Shown here in pieces: positions 1-9,066 of a stretch of DNA of 64,000 nt. Both the position numbers and the translations under genes were made by a program. This stretch comes from Verrucomicrobiota bacterium (lineage in GTDB: Bacteria > Verrucomicrobiota > Verrucomicrobiia > Limisphaerales > J093). The notes under the pieces are model-generated. The model was not told the DNA's origin and did not search any database. It worked only from the letters and a program-made list of their open reading frames with translations. The stretch covers positions 247,015-311,014 of the forward strand of contig JAKLFY010000001.1 in the NCBI GenBank assembly GCA_022710935.1, given 5' to 3'. Each line of letters starts with the position of its first letter. Position 1 is the stretch's first letter.

Positions 1-1811
1 GCTTCGTCCCGGATGGACTTGCGCCAGTCGTAGGGAAACGCAATGACTTCATGCGTCCGAGCCAGATACCTGATGAGGTCGCCATACACTGCGCCCAGGG
101 GGGCGTCGGGCACAACGTCCGGGGCATCGATGCCGAGCTTCTTCATGCCGCCCAGCGCCAGGTCAAAGGGATCCATCCAAATACGGTCGCCGTTGACTTT
201 TAGATGCGTTCCCATGATTCCCGGCACGATGATGACGACCGGCCGCGGATGGCCCTCCCGGGGCGGCGCCGGAGCGGACGGCTCGCGCGGTGTGAGGTCA
301 AGCGGCTGAAAGTCCTGCCGTCCATCGCCGGCCTGCGCGAGACCCGCGAGCAGGCGCGTCGCCGTCTTTGGATTGCGAAAATAGTGGAAGTGGCACACGT
401 CCGGTCCTTGATCGAAGAAGAACCGGGCCGCGTCCTTCGATCGCCGCGCGCCGCCGAACATGGACGACGTGTCCACGACCAGGTCGTGGTCCCCACCGTA
501 GAAAAGATCGGGCAGGAGCAGTTTCAGCCGCCCCAGCGCGCTGCGATCCTCGATGTCTCCGGCGATGATCGACAGGTCGGACGACACTTCGAGATTCGGG
601 CGGTTCAACACCTTCACCAGCGGCGACGCCGGCATCATGGCTTCGAGCCCCGGCAACACCTCGGGCTTGGCCCGCTGCCTGGCCACCAGCAGCACGAGGT
701 CACTGAGGAACTGATACACCGGCGAAGCCTCCGAGCCGGAGATCAGACCCACCAGATGCCGCAGGATCGAAAGCCAGGTGTCGAGCCGCTCGGAGGCGAG
801 GGTTGTGCCTCGCGCCGGGCAGGCCACGCGGACAAATCGCGTGATCGCAAATTGCTTTTGCTTCAGCAGGGTGTTGAGTCTATTCAACTCCTTGCACTGG
901 TGCTCGCGAGCCTCCTTCAGGTCGCCTTCGGCGCTCCCGGCGGCCGACTTAAACACATCGAGGTCCTCCCCGGCGAACGGCTCCTGGCCGGCTGCCACCC
1001 CGCAGCGACAGAGCAGTTCACCAATCAGGCCTCCGCCCGAGTGGGATACCAAGTGCAGATCCGCACGCGCCGGCAATTGTGTGGCCAGGGCAATGGCATT
1101 CTCAATCGGACTGACCGTGAGCGTGGGATGCTCGAAGGCATAGATGCGGTCGGCGTAGCGCCGGCTCAATTCCTGCCAGACCGTCGCCACCTCCGCCGCC
1201 TGTGGTTTGGCCTTCTCGCCTGCGGCGGCTGGCCACAGGGCGCCGAAGCTCCCCTTGGTGCTGGACGCCGTGCCATGAAGGAAGACCAGCATGGGTTGTT
1301 GCGCGGCGACCTTGACCTCCCCCTCGACCGGTTCGAGAGCGCCCGCGGGCGACTTCAAGACGCGATGCAGACCTGGGCGGGGGATGAGGTGCTTCTCGAG
1401 CGCGGCCACCGCCAGCAGCATCGTCTGCGCAAACTTCGGCTCGACGTCGACCTTGACGACGCGCAGACCCTTGATCAGCCACGACACCCCGCCTCGCGCC
1501 GGACCGCCCAGGCTGAGTGTGGTCGGGAACATCGTTGCGCCCGAGGCGGCGTCCCGCGGCGCCTGGCCCGGATAGCGCTGCTGGAATTGCGCCCAACTCG
1601 TCACGAGTCGGAAGCCGTTGTCCAATTCGATCTCCAGCACGTCGTCTCCGGCGATGTCCTTCACCTCGATCGGTGGCGTCGCCGCCGCGCGCGCCGCGTC
1701 GAGACTCACGGCCACCCTGGTCTTCGCCTTGAAGACCGCTTGCCCCACCGGGCTGGTGGTGATTTCACCGGCGGGCTCGGCCATGCCCGCGATGCGAAGG
1801 GTGGATTTCAT
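1..1811 (-). CDS. Lipase/LCAT-like alpha/beta hydrolase, partial (runs off left edge)
   Basis: The frame is open from an ATG at 1811 to the window edge, about 603 residues, so the C-terminus is missing. An N-terminal region of about 170 residues is followed by an alpha/beta-hydrolase core: an oxyanion-type LVFLHGTASS stretch near residue 175 and a nucleophile elbow HLVSHSGGG with Ser258. Near residue 505 a second hydrolase-like start appears (VVIIVPGIMGTHLKVNG), resembling the entry motif of lecithin:cholesterol acyltransferase-type lipases, followed by FPYDWRKS at the edge. I see no signal peptide, so the protein is probably cytoplasmic or released by another route. It lies 113 bases downstream of the metalloprotease gene on the same strand, probably in one operon. 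The substrate is unknown; an ester or phospholipid is the family-level guess. The hydrolase fold is well supported, the specific role is not. Confidence 0.8.
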   Translation of the reverse strand, partial: MKSTLRIAGMAEPAGEITTSPVGQAVFKAKTRVAVSLDAARAAATPPIEVKDIAGDDVLEIELDNGFRLVTSWAQFQQRYPGQAPRDAASGATMFPTTLSLGGPARGGVSWLIKGLRVVKVDVEPKFAQTMLLAVAALEKHLIPRPGLHRVLKSPAGALEPVEGEVKVAAQQPMLVFLHGTASSTKGSFGALWPAAAGEKAKPQAAEVATVWQELSRRYADRIYAFEHPTLTVSPIENAIALATQLPARADLHLVSHSGGGLIGELLCRCGVAAGQEPFAGEDLDVFKSAAGSAEGDLKEAREHQCKELNRLNTLLKQKQFAITRFVRVACPARGTTLASERLDTWLSILRHLVGLISGSEASPVYQFLSDLVLLVARQRAKPEVLPGLEAMMPASPLVKVLNRPNLEVSSDLSIIAGDIEDRSALGRLKLLLPDLFYGGDHDLVVDTSSMFGGARRSKDAARFFFDQGPDVCHFHYFRNPKTATRLLAGLAQAGDGRQDFQPLDLTPREPSAPAPPREGHPRPVVIIVPGIMGTHLKVNGDRIWMDPFDLALGGMKKLGIDAPDVVPDAPLGAVYGDLIRYLARTHEVIAFPYDWRKSIRDE

Positions 1812-1924
1812 GATTCTGTGAAGAAGCGGTAAAAGGTCCCCAGCCCCCACTAAACGCCTGTTGCGGAAGCCAGCGCGCGCCGACCGCGGAGCACTTGGTT
1901 ATTGGTCGTCGCCCACGTCGCGGC

Positions 1925-3415
1925 CTACTTATAGGTCACCCACGCGATGCCGAGGTTGTAGCCGTAGGTCTTGATCAACATCTTGGCGTAGCGGCCGGCG
2001 TTGGTCTTGATGGCGATGACCGTGCCGGGGGTCAGACGGTTGGCCGACGAGGCGCTGCCATTGATCGGGAGAGCGGTGTAGGGCTGGGCCTTGAGCGTCT
2101 GTAACGAGACCGCGTCGAAGTTCGGTTTACCCATGTGGGCCAAGAAGGCCCCGCTCTGCGGGGTCAGGAAACGGACGGTCGCAGTGGCTTGCCGCCACCA
2201 GATATCGGCCCCGGTGGGTGGTCCCTGCTTGCCGGTGTCGAAGTCGAAGGTCCAGGTGCCTTTGAGGATGGTGGTTCCTTTGGATTGGACGGCCAGTTCG
2301 TTCCAGCCGAGGTGGCCGCGGGTGTAATCGCAGACCGCCGGGGTGTTGGCCTTCATCAAGCAGGGCATCGAGGCTGGGTTGCAGTTCTCGCAGTTCCCGT
2401 TGGCCACCTGATAGCGCCCGAACACGCTGGTGCAGTTGCATCCGCTCGAGCCGTACTCGTCAGGGCAGCCGAAGACATGACCGGTTTCGTGAGCCACGAC
2501 CCGGCTGAAGTTGTCGATGCCCCACCCATCGACCCCGAAGTCCATGACCACATGGTTTCCCCAATAATAGGCGAACCAGGTCTTCGGGTACTTCGTCACG
2601 AAGAGCGCATAGGCCCATTGGGCCGCGTTGGCGGCCTTGATATGATTGATGTAGGCGACCATGCCGTTGATGTTGGCCGGGTAGCCTAGGACGCCCATGC
2701 CGGCGTTGCGCCATAGATCCTCCCAGCTATTCTGGTTCGCGGGGGTAAACTGGTTGGCGGCGAGACCGATCTTGGGTCGCTTGAAGTCGTAGAACCACTG
2801 GATATTAGCGCGCGGCTCGAAACCGGAGAGCATGCTCAGCCCTTCGGTCGTCTCGGAAACGACCTTCATCTTCTCCTGATCCGTGATCGCGTAAGCGCCC
2901 ACAGTGCTGTCGACGAACACCACCCCCACGGCCACGCGTCCCGTGAGGACCGGGATGCTCATCACCGGGCCACCCCGGGTGGCGGCCCCGGCCGGCATGA
3001 CCTCGCGGTCACGCTCCCGCAACTTGGCCAGCACGTCCGCGGGCGGATCGGGAGGCAGCAGGGTCTTCTGCCCGTCCCACGCCTTCCCCACCTCGGGACT
3101 GGCCAGGTCGCGGAGGCTGCGTTCGGTGCCGACGTGATCATTCCACGCCCCCACCGCCATCGCCAAAGGTCCTTTCGGCAGTCTTCGCGTTTGGATGGGG
3201 CGCGTATCCAACGCGCTGATCCCGGCCTTGCCCTTGAGCTTGGCCGCCTGTCCCGCCGGGAGGCAGGCCACGAGAATCGTGGGCGGGAATGCGTGTAAAA
3301 CCCGGCCACCCGCTCTCTCGATGGCGCTGATCGCACGCTCGGTTCCGGCCATCGTCGAGGCCTTCACCTGAATGAACACTTCCTGCGTTCCGCCGACCTG
3401 CTTGTGTGCTGTCAT
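1925..3415 (-). CDS. Zinc metalloprotease with N-terminal prodomain-like region
   Basis: About 496 residues. The ATG at 3415 is chosen because AAAGGAG sits just upstream; the frame stays open further upstream but without a comparable site. The zinc site is HETGHVFGCPDEYG at residues 309-322: His309, Glu310, His313, with Asp319 as the probable third ligand, the HExxHxxGxxD pattern known from some metzincin-like peptidases. A Cys-rich stretch follows (residues about 326-362), including a CLM that could be the Met-turn. Residues 1-140 form a separate region that closely resembles the whole product of the upstream small gene, suggesting a propeptide or inhibitory domain. There is no evident signal peptide. 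It is 23 bases downstream of that small gene and upstream of the lipase-like gene. Peptidase activity is well supported by the motif; target and activation mechanism are unknown. Confidence 0.85.
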   Translation of the reverse strand: MTAHKQVGGTQEVFIQVKASTMAGTERAISAIERAGGRVLHAFPPTILVACLPAGQAAKLKGKAGISALDTRPIQTRRLPKGPLAMAVGAWNDHVGTERSLRDLASPEVGKAWDGQKTLLPPDPPADVLAKLRERDREVMPAGAATRGGPVMSIPVLTGRVAVGVVFVDSTVGAYAITDQEKMKVVSETTEGLSMLSGFEPRANIQWFYDFKRPKIGLAANQFTPANQNSWEDLWRNAGMGVLGYPANINGMVAYINHIKAANAAQWAYALFVTKYPKTWFAYYWGNHVVMDFGVDGWGIDNFSRVVAHETGHVFGCPDEYGSSGCNCTSVFGRYQVANGNCENCNPASMPCLMKANTPAVCDYTRGHLGWNELAVQSKGTTILKGTWTFDFDTGKQGPPTGADIWWRQATATVRFLTPQSGAFLAHMGKPNFDAVSLQTLKAQPYTALPINGSASSANRLTPGTVIAIKTNAGRYAKMLIKTYGYNLGIAWVTYK

Positions 3416-3438
3416 AACACTCCTTTCTGCTTGCGGAC

Positions 3439-3843
3439 TCAATCCGCGCCCGACCTCGATTGTTCTTCCCACGCCCGCAACATCGCCTGGATGCGCGGGG
3501 GAGGATCGGGCGCCAGGCGGGTCGGGGTATCCCAGGCCAAACCCTCGGTCTCTGAATGTCTAGGGCGAGGCGACCGCTGGTTCCACGCGACGGCAACCGT
3601 CCGGAAATCCTCTTCAGCCTGCCCGATCACCTCAGGCGGCACCGCTTCGGCATAGGCGGCGAGCACCCCGTGGCGCCCCACTAAAGCTTGGGCTGCCTCC
3701 CGGCTGGACTCGCCAATCACCACGTGCGGCAAACACGCGGCGAGAATGCGCACGCCCGCACATTGCATGGCCGCCAGAGCCTCCTCGGCACCCGCCTGGC
3801 CCGTGGTGTCCAACCGGAACAGAATCTGAGCTGTTTTGCGCAA
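3439..3843 (-). CDS. Stand-alone prodomain-like protein, paralog of the metalloprotease N-terminus
   Basis: 134 residues from a TTG at 3843, chosen because GGGAAGGG lies about 6 bases upstream; no in-frame ATG is available. I do not recognise a named family. The protein can be laid along residues 20-138 of the neighbouring metalloprotease. The start (AEEALAAMQCAGVRILAACL against TERAISAIERAGGRVLHAFP), the middle (VAVAWNQ against MAVGAWND) and the end (GLAWDTPTRLAPDPPPRIQA against GKAWDGQKTLLPPDPPADVL) all match in order and spacing. This suggests duplication of a prodomain, with the free copy acting as inhibitor, chaperone or recognition subunit for the protease. That role is inference. It is the first gene of the three-gene run and ends 23 bases before the metalloprotease start. 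Confidence 0.7.
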   Translation of the reverse strand: MRKTAQILFRLDTTGQAGAEEALAAMQCAGVRILAACLPHVVIGESSREAAQALVGRHGVLAAYAEAVPPEVIGQAEEDFRTVAVAWNQRSPRPRHSETEGLAWDTPTRLAPDPPPRIQAMLRAWEEQSRSGAD

Positions 3844-4400
3844 TGCACCCTTCCCTCAATCTGCCGCGCGAGGCAGCGCATGGCCCGCTCGACCGCGCCA
3901 TTTCTCCCTCTGACCCGTCGCCGCTCCGAGTGCAGCCAGAACGAATTGTCTTTTCACTCGACGATGTGGTCGTTCGAAGTCGGCGCCTCCTCCGCGGTAG
4001 ATGCTATCACGTACGCCACGACCCAACACTTGTCAAACGATAGCCAGCCAACACGCGGCGCTCACACATCGACGCCGTGCCTGCCCCCCCGCGACTACCG
4101 TGGCAACCCGCTACGTAATGCACAAGGCTTACATCCGCCCGCCCCCCGTGCCGGCCAGCATAACTCCCCATGTGTAGTCACAACCGAGCACCCGGAACAC
4201 GCCGATTATCATGACCTGGTTCTAAGCCGCGGCAGACCATCCCACTCGCACCTCTGGCACGTGCAGTTGCTGAGCGTCGAGGGGCCTCCGCGCCGGACCG
4301 TAACGTTGGGTCTCATCGGACTGCACGCAGTGAATGTGCGATGCATAAGGCAAAGGGCCGAGCCGAGCAAGCCGGCCTCTGAGCCGTCGGCTGCGCGGCC
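3844..4400. other. Intergenic stretch, no supported gene
   Basis: No open frame here has a recognisable product. The stretch separates the prodomain/protease/lipase run (transcribed leftward from 3843) from the transposase remnant, and must contain the promoter of that run, but I cannot point to a convincing -35/-10 pair. Confidence 0.5.
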
Positions 4401-4402
4401 GA

Positions 4403-4612
4403 CATGCGGGCAAGAGGCTCAACGAGCGGACGCGACACATCGTGGTGGACACACGGGGGCTCCCGTTGCGGATCCTGATGCTTGCAGCCCACGTTCAGGA
4501 TCGCGATGCCGCGCGACTGACCTTGGCCACGGTGTTCGACGTCCACATGAGATTGCGCTGCCTCTGGGTCGATGGCTGCTATGCCTGTTGTTTGTCTGGA
4601 CTGATAAATCGC
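4403..4612 (+). pseudogene. IS5-type transposase remnant (DDE domain fragment)
   Basis: One frame around 4403-4612 reads HAGKRLNERTRHIVVDTRGL, then LPLRILMLAAHVQDRDAARL, and ends with LWVDGCYA. This is the highly conserved central part of IS5-family (DDE_Tnp_1) transposases, with the Asp of VVDT, the VQDRD block and the Asp of WVDGCYA. Only about 70 codons remain. No start codon, N-terminal part or C-terminal Glu region can be followed, and the sequence runs into the 3' end of the leftward membrane-protein gene at 4579. It is therefore a decayed insertion-sequence relic, not an active element. I could not identify its terminal repeats. It marks this region as accessory. Confidence 0.75.
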
Positions 4613-7600
4613 CCCAACGTCAAAAGCCCGCCCATGGCCGCCCCGACGGCGGCCGCAAGCGCAGTGACGTCCTTCAGCGCGTTAGGCTTGAAGACGGCCA
4701 CACCGAGCAGCAGCAGCAACACAAAGAGCATGGCAGGCTTGAGTAGCCCGCTGGCGAGATGCATGCTTGGGTCGCTCTCCCGCGGGCCAGACTGGGACTG
4801 CTGCTCCAGGGGGAATGCAAGCAGAACGTACTCTTGAAACCCTGCATTCTCGATGCGAAGCTCAGGCTGGAAGACGATCCATCCCCGACTGCGAAGCGAT
4901 CGTATGGCGCAACTTTCCCCGACAAAACGCCGGCACGCGACATGGAAGAGGCAGGTCTTTTCGGCATGGGAGCACTCGGCCCACCAGTTTTGATACACCG
5001 TGCAGTGGTGCCTGACCCGTGCTGGCAAATCCTGGATGACCCCTTCTGGTCGGTCGTCAGGTGAGTGTTTCAGTGCGGCGCGGACCTCTGCCGTGCCGCC
5101 GCGCGCATGCACCACCATGGCAGAAAGCACACTGTCGATGAGCCGTGCATGCGTCACGTTTCCCTTGGGCGTCGACGAGTGTGATCGTCCGTGCCGCACA
5201 TCGTACAGGAATACGTCGCGCACGATGAAGTACGCCAGCCGCATAGCCAAAGCCGCCGTCACCAGCAAGCCCACCGCTGCAGGCCAAAGCCAATCGAGTG
5301 CCCCCCATGTGTCAGAGAGATTCCAGGGCTTATTCACGAGCCTGTGCAGGTCATAGCCCAGGCTGGCCTCGCCTCGCTTCGCCGGACCTTGGGTGGAGAA
5401 GAAAGGGGCCAGCAGTCGAATGTCCCCTGGCGTCCCGAGTGCGAGCAGCCTGACCCTGGCCCGACGGTACAGGCGGTCCAACGCGCCCAGCGAGCCGTCC
5501 CGAGCGTCGGCAAAATCCGTGGAATTCGTGGGAAAACCGATGAGGTATCGGTCCCACTCGAGTTGCACGCGGCGCTGATCCAGGCCTGGCGCCTTGTTTT
5601 CCCACTCCTTAAGCAAGCGTTCCTTGCGCTGCTGGAGATCTTGCTCGGCGATCTGAGCCGTTCCGCGTGCATAGCATATCATCTCCTCGCGATGACAGAT
5701 CGTGGCGAAGGCCAGAACCGGCACAGCGCCGACGCAGAGCAGTAGGCCGGCAACCGTTACAGCAGCATACGTTGCCGGTCTTTCAGAGTTCGGTTCGGCC
5801 TCTCTGCAGCACACTTGAAGTAAGCCCCAGGCCACCAGGGCCAATGTCGGAGACAGCAGACCGATCATCCAGAGGACCGCCCACGGTGTTGAGGAGCAGA
5901 TGGCTGCAAGGCCCGCGAGAAGCGCCGCCAGGAGGAAGCCACAGACGACACCAGCGCGAGATGCGAAGAACCGAGGGCTCGCCAACCAGAGGACGTACTG
6001 GAGGGCGGCTGGCTTCGAGGCATGGACAAACATCCAGACGACCATGCCCAGAATGATGAACATGCCTGGAATCGCCCACGAAACGGCGAGAAGCACGGTC
6101 ATCATCGCAAGGGATGCCTGATGAAAACCGTCCAGAACCGCCTTGTCGCGAAACAGCACGACCCGCCATGGAAGTGGCGGCAGGGAACGCACGGCAAACC
6201 GCACCCGCTGGCCGTGATAGACTCCGGAGAGCTTGTTCATCTTCACGGCAGAAATCTCGTCGCATGAGACCAGGGCGCGCAAATGGGGATGGTCGTCGCA
6301 TTCAGCAAAGAAGTTCTTCTCGCGGAGATTCAGGGACGAGTCGGAATGGAACAGCACGCGGCCTTCCCGCGTAACAACGGCAAAGCCATAGCCGGCGGGC
6401 AGCGTCGGATTCATCAGGCTCTGCAACTGGACCTCCATCGCGATCACAGCCGGTCTGGTGTGACTCGTGCTGGTGGAAGACCCCGTGCGGGGTTTGTCTG
6501 GAAAGTCGCCACTGCCGACCGGTTGGGAGAAGAGCCCCACCATCTCACCGCGTGTTCCGGAAAACAGAGGTTCCAGGTAAAAGACATTCATCGGGGAGTT
6601 GGTCCCCCCCCACGCCAGGTCCTTGAGGATGCGCCAATACGCGGCGGTCCCACCGATTCGCCCATTCGGCGTCAACAAGGCAGCGGTGGTCCACTTGAAG
6701 AGGATGTTTGACTTGGCGTCCGCCCACCAAAGGTAACGAAAGTAGGGATGCAAAGAATTTGTTGGCTGGCTGGCGCTCGCGAGCAAGTACGGAGGCGTGC
6801 CGCCCTGGGGTTGGGCGGCATCAAGAACCACATCGATGTTGGTGTTCGTGAGCAGATTCGTTCCGCGCAAACTCCACCAGTTCGTGCTCTCCGGTTTCTT
6901 GGCAATGAGACAAGCGTTCGAGTTGCATGCCGACACCGTTGCATACAATAGCCCCAGTTCCTCCATGAGGTTCGAGTGGATCGTTGCCCCAATGGCGTCC
7001 AGTCGTTCATCCGCCCACAGAGCCGCATGGCGGAAAGATGCGCCGTGAACGGCGATCGTCGTACAGGTGGCAATGGACGCCACGGTGGCCAGGAGAAACA
7101 AGAACACGCGGCCCGGCGTCAGCGGGCTGTGCTCGACCGAGGAGCAGATGCTGACAAGGGGGCGCGAGAAGACGAGCAAAGTCAGGACAAAGGCGGCACA
7201 GAGGACCAGTGGCGTCGGAAGCGCATGCGTTTGCCTCGCCACGGCGTCGGCGCGCAGGAGGCCGCAGAGCCAAGCGTTCCAACCGTTGGTGGAAGCGGGA
7301 AACAGCCGCAGAGGCGTTGCAAGAACATAATACTCTGAGCCTGATAGCCGCACTGTCCAATCCACGACACGTCGTAGCCCTGGAGCATTCGTAGCACCCG
7401 CCGTGCGCATTGGCCAATCTGGCGGCACATCCGGCAGCTCGGCTCGAGTCAAGGGGCCCGAGGGCATGTGAACGAGCACCTGAGCGTTCGTGCCGATGAC
7501 CCCGACGTCATCGAAGCCCCCCTTGCTCAGCAAAGGAGTGGCGAATCCTCGGAGCGAAACCGTCGCGACGCGGTGCGCGTTTGTCTTCAGGTCCGGGACA

Positions 7601-8070
7601 CGCAGGTCAAACTGGAGCGTGGCGCCGCACACATTCGGGATGACCTCCAGTTCGTTGGCTCCGCTTTCGGCACTGGACGCGGCATCTGGATGCGGCCGGA
7701 GCACCATCTTTTCCTCGTGCAAGCTGATCGACTGCTCGATTGTGCTCCAAAACGCGATACTCGGATCCCGATGGGCGTCCTGATTTGTATCCCACAGCCT
7801 ATTCGTCCACTGGAAGCTGGCGTCCTCAAGGGCACGCAGCAAGGCCTCCTGCAATGCCGTAGCACGAGAGGCAATGCATTCGGAGGTTTCCGCGAGAATC
7901 CGGTAACCATGCTGGATCACGCGGCGCTCCTGGGCCGAGTAGTGCCGGTACGCAAGCAGTCCAAACAGCCCTGCCAGGACACAGAATACCGCTGTTTGGG
8001 CCACCAATAGAGCCACCATTGACCGTCTCGGCTTTCCGTCCGGCCTGGATGAGGGTTTCGTCCGCGACAT
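4579..8070 (-). CDS. Large multi-membrane protein with Cache-like sensor regions, no known output domain
   Basis: 1163 residues. A membrane segment near residues 18-41 is followed by an extracytoplasmic region of about 240 residues. Two membrane segments (around 283-300 and 320-340) lead to a second extracytoplasmic region whose end (GYGFAVVTREGRVLFHSDSS, then FAVRSLPPLPWRVVLFRD) looks like a Cache fold. Three or four further membrane segments lie between about 665 and 790. Then come a third soluble loop, another membrane segment near 945, a cytoplasmic stretch of about 130 residues with a winged-helix-like look (CTVYQNWWAECSHAEKTCLF), and two C-terminal membrane helices. There is no histidine kinase, GGDEF or methyl-accepting domain. 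It ends inside or beside the IS remnant. The gene lies 67 bases downstream of a LuxR-type regulator on the same strand, suggesting a paired sensor and regulator. Function unknown. Confidence 0.75.
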   Translation of the reverse strand: MSRTKPSSRPDGKPRRSMVALLVAQTAVFCVLAGLFGLLAYRHYSAQERRVIQHGYRILAETSECIASRATALQEALLRALEDASFQWTNRLWDTNQDAHRDPSIAFWSTIEQSISLHEEKMVLRPHPDAASSAESGANELEVIPNVCGATLQFDLRVPDLKTNAHRVATVSLRGFATPLLSKGGFDDVGVIGTNAQVLVHMPSGPLTRAELPDVPPDWPMRTAGATNAPGLRRVVDWTVRLSGSEYYVLATPLRLFPASTNGWNAWLCGLLRADAVARQTHALPTPLVLCAAFVLTLLVFSRPLVSICSSVEHSPLTPGRVFLFLLATVASIATCTTIAVHGASFRHAALWADERLDAIGATIHSNLMEELGLLYATVSACNSNACLIAKKPESTNWWSLRGTNLLTNTNIDVVLDAAQPQGGTPPYLLASASQPTNSLHPYFRYLWWADAKSNILFKWTTAALLTPNGRIGGTAAYWRILKDLAWGGTNSPMNVFYLEPLFSGTRGEMVGLFSQPVGSGDFPDKPRTGSSTSTSHTRPAVIAMEVQLQSLMNPTLPAGYGFAVVTREGRVLFHSDSSLNLREKNFFAECDDHPHLRALVSCDEISAVKMNKLSGVYHGQRVRFAVRSLPPLPWRVVLFRDKAVLDGFHQASLAMMTVLLAVSWAIPGMFIILGMVVWMFVHASKPAALQYVLWLASPRFFASRAGVVCGFLLAALLAGLAAICSSTPWAVLWMIGLLSPTLALVAWGLLQVCCREAEPNSERPATYAAVTVAGLLLCVGAVPVLAFATICHREEMICYARGTAQIAEQDLQQRKERLLKEWENKAPGLDQRRVQLEWDRYLIGFPTNSTDFADARDGSLGALDRLYRRARVRLLALGTPGDIRLLAPFFSTQGPAKRGEASLGYDLHRLVNKPWNLSDTWGALDWLWPAAVGLLVTAALAMRLAYFIVRDVFLYDVRHGRSHSSTPKGNVTHARLIDSVLSAMVVHARGGTAEVRAALKHSPDDRPEGVIQDLPARVRHHCTVYQNWWAECSHAEKTCLFHVACRRFVGESCAIRSLRSRGWIVFQPELRIENAGFQEYVLLAFPLEQQSQSGPRESDPSMHLASGLLKPAMLFVLLLLLGVAVFKPNALKDVTALAAAVGAAMGGLLTLGRFISPDKQQA

Positions 8071-8137
8071 ACGCGCCTTGGGGGTGCATCAAGCGCCCGT
8101 GTTGAGGTTCCGAGATGACGGGAACATCAACATGACA

Positions 8138-8686
8138 TCAAAGTTCACTCCGGCGGCCAGCGCCGAGATGATTGTGCGCGGGCGAGCGTGCTGGATCTGG
8201 CCAACGCGTCGACGCATCGGCCGGAGGCGACCCGGTCGATGACCGACTGCCCAGCGGGAGACCGCAATCTCGGTCAGTCACCGCAGCCTCTGGCCTGCAA
8301 CGAACCGCACTGCAGCCCGGACTGAACGAGGTCAAAGAGTACAGCTTCGTCGACTGCAGGCTGAGAAACTCCCGTACGACCCTGAGAACGATCTGGAGGC
8401 GGTCGTGCACGTTGAGCTTGTGATGCAGCCGCTCGACGTGGCTATGGACCGTGTGCGACGAGATGCCAAGCGTAGCCGCAATGGCGGACTCCTTTTCGTC
8501 GTCGAAGAGCGCTTTGACAATCTGGACTTCCCGTGTCGAGAGTCCAAGGCTTGAAGCGATCCGTGCCCATGCGTCGGACGAGAGTATTGCTGAACCTGCC
8601 GCGTGTTGCCGCGGGCGGCCGCTGTCGGCGCAGGCGGGCCGGGTCCCCGAGGAACGGACAATGCAATGAAGGGCTCGGTGTTTCAT
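8138..8686 (-). CDS. LuxR-type helix-turn-helix regulator
   Basis: 182 residues from an ATG at 8686 with only a weak ribosome site. Residues about 42-108 form a clear LuxR/GerE DNA-binding domain: GLSTREVQIVKALFDDEKES, IAATLGISSHTVHSHVERLH, then HKLNVHDRLQIVLRV. No receiver or ligand-binding domain precedes it, so it is a short stand-alone DNA-binding protein. The last 65 residues are Pro/Arg/Ser-rich and look unstructured. It lies directly upstream of the 1163-residue membrane protein, which it may regulate or which may feed it a signal. Its own promoter must lie in 8687-9066. The HTH is certain; target genes are not known. Confidence 0.8.
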   Translation of the reverse strand: MKHRALHCIVRSSGTRPACADSGRPRQHAAGSAILSSDAWARIASSLGLSTREVQIVKALFDDEKESAIAATLGISSHTVHSHVERLHHKLNVHDRLQIVLRVVREFLSLQSTKLYSLTSFSPGCSAVRCRPEAAVTDRDCGLPLGSRSSTGSPPADASTRWPDPARSPAHNHLGAGRRSEL

Positions 8687-9066
8687 CAGGCTGTGATGTG
8701 GGTGCCGACCGGCTGTCAGCGTCGTTTGATCATTCCGCTTTCGCCCGACCGAGAACAGTCACCATGAGCCGACGATTCTTATGCGGCCACCGGCCCGGAC
8801 ACTCTCCCTGCCCCAGCAGGTACCGGCCGGTTCATCGAGCTACTGCAACGCGCGGCAGGTCTCCAAGCCAGAAGGCGCACTGCGACGGGGAGTCAGTCAT
8901 CGGCCAATGCGCGGCAGACGTACACGCTGCCGCACGGACGGCTCGATGCCATTGTTCGAGACCAGCGCCCCGCTTTGGCGCACGGTGCCACGTGGATCCA
9001 CATCCCTCTGCCTCCATACGCACACCGACTCGCGACCCCGCTCGCCAGTGCGGTGAGGGGCGCCGG
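8687..9066. other. Intergenic stretch, no supported gene
   Basis: A rightward frame of about 100 codons (roughly 8764-9071) is open but has no ATG or GTG start and matches nothing I recognise. The rest is the upstream region of the LuxR-type gene and the downstream region of the NusG-like gene. No terminator hairpin with a T-run was seen. Confidence 0.45.

Noticed and set aside
204..1832. A rightward open frame of 542 codons at the left end
   Set aside because: Arg/His/Gln-rich translation antisense to the lipase-like gene, which has real motifs and is itself open to the edge.
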